Translations under genes and position numbers: made by a program | Part shown: positions 46,889 to 47,011 of the stretch, one piece after another | Layout: every line of letters begins with the position of its first letter | How positions within the stretch are numbered: position 1 is the stretch's first letter | Assembly: GCA_022781985.1 (NCBI GenBank) | Contig: JALESH010000051.1 | Coordinates: forward strand, 1 to 47,011 | Origin: Lachnospiraceae bacterium | Lineage (GTDB): Bacteria > Bacillota > Clostridia > Lachnospirales > Lachnospiraceae | Direction: 5' to 3' | DNA length: 47,011 nucleotides | The notes under the pieces: generated by a model | Told to the model about the DNA's origin: nothing | Seen by the model: only the letters and a program-made list of their open reading frames with translations | The model's database searches: none

Positions 46889-46924
46889 AGCCCGCGGCAA
46901 TGCTTCTTGCCATGGGCTGTCTTT
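46889..46924. terminator. Probable terminator between the right-edge gene and the sirtuin
   Basis: AGCCCGCGGCAA (46889-46900) pairs with TTGCCATGGGCT (46907-46918), with two weak central positions and a 6-base loop. T-rich sequence follows on both strands (TTTGTATTTG on the minus side). Confidence 0.7.
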
Positions 46925-46970
46925 TGATTACTCCTGCCATATCCAATTTCCCCTTTGCGCTCTTCCCCTT

Positions 46971-47011
46971 TTATTTCTTCTGCTCCCTGCGCAGCCTTTC
47001 TACAAAATCCT
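46971..47011 (-). CDS. C-terminal tail of a gene entering from the right edge (partial)
   Basis: Minus frame reading DFVERLRREQKK then TAA at 46971-46973. It is a plausible charged helical protein ending, placed about 50 bases before the terminator at 46889-46918. Too short to assign. It could also be chance. Confidence 0.35.
   Translation of the reverse strand, partial: DFVERLRREQKK

Overview
The window looks like a chromosomal segment of a Gram-positive, low-to-mid GC, anaerobic Clostridia member. The family is most likely Lachnospiraceae, with a Blautia/Ruminococcus-type relative as my best guess. The support is SpoVG, DnaD and a DnaI-type helicase loader, GdpP, MecA, a GlgC/GlgD pair, an 8-Fe clostridial ferredoxin, pyruvate formate-lyase, an F-type ATP synthase with a Na+-type c subunit, and an SLH-anchored surface protein. 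It reads as core chromosome. I see no rRNA, tRNA, CRISPR array, insertion sequence or transposase.

Layout. 1-950 (+): a XRE repressor and an ImmA/IrrE-like metalloprotease, the edge of something that may continue to the left. 1006-3769 (-): glgC, glgD, spoVG. 4043-9634 (+): murC, a cluster of tandem DnaA boxes, dnaD, the helicase loader, a long PRPP-synthetase paralogue, then a preQ1-I-type riboswitch and queT. 9638-13918 (-): an 849-aa secreted or anchored protein of unknown role, a SAM methyltransferase and a 129-aa conserved-looking protein. 14050-21285 (-): the complete ATP synthase operon atpZ-I-B-E-F-H-A-G-D-C. 21468-28036 (-): coiled-coil SleB-type hydrolase, dCMP deaminase, upp, rpiB, Sua5/TsaC, a cell-wall amidase and an SH3-GH18 hydrolase. 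28824-29603 (+): mecA. 29760-29954 (-): a DUF1858 redox protein. 30228-33949 (+): the pyruvate formate-lyase locus and a ferredoxin. 33993-38613 (-): a MerR-like regulator, dnaB, rplI, gdpP. 38845-44553 (-): a 1902-aa surface protein. 44717-47011 (-): rpsR, ssb, rpsF, DUF951, a sirtuin and the tail of one more gene.

The most unusual locus is the pyruvate formate-lyase. The 679-aa core (C406-C407 present) ends just before the glycyl-radical domain. That domain is a separate 80-aa gene with its own ribosome site (G55 in RVSGYAV). Between them lies a 67-aa gene whose first half is a clear paralogue of the radical domain's N-terminus. Its second half lacks the radical glycine and carries three cysteines (C44, C47, C54) instead. 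A strong terminator follows the radical-domain gene and precedes the activase gene pflA, so the three structural pieces can be made in excess over the activase. This looks like a three-part glycyl-radical enzyme with a possible redox placeholder or regulator subunit.

Other points of interest: head-to-tail DnaA-box arrays in front of dnaD and the helicase loader; a preQ1 pseudoknot that overlaps the queT ribosome-binding site; a c subunit with every ligand of the known Na+ site; a giant SLH protein combining a GH123-like domain and a sialidase-like propeller with three Asp boxes; and a long imperfect palindrome between mecA and the DUF1858 gene. The replication, ribosomal-protein and ATP-synthase genes together resemble gene sets found near the replication origin in Bacillus subtilis, so the segment may lie fairly close to oriC. 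No oriC was identified.
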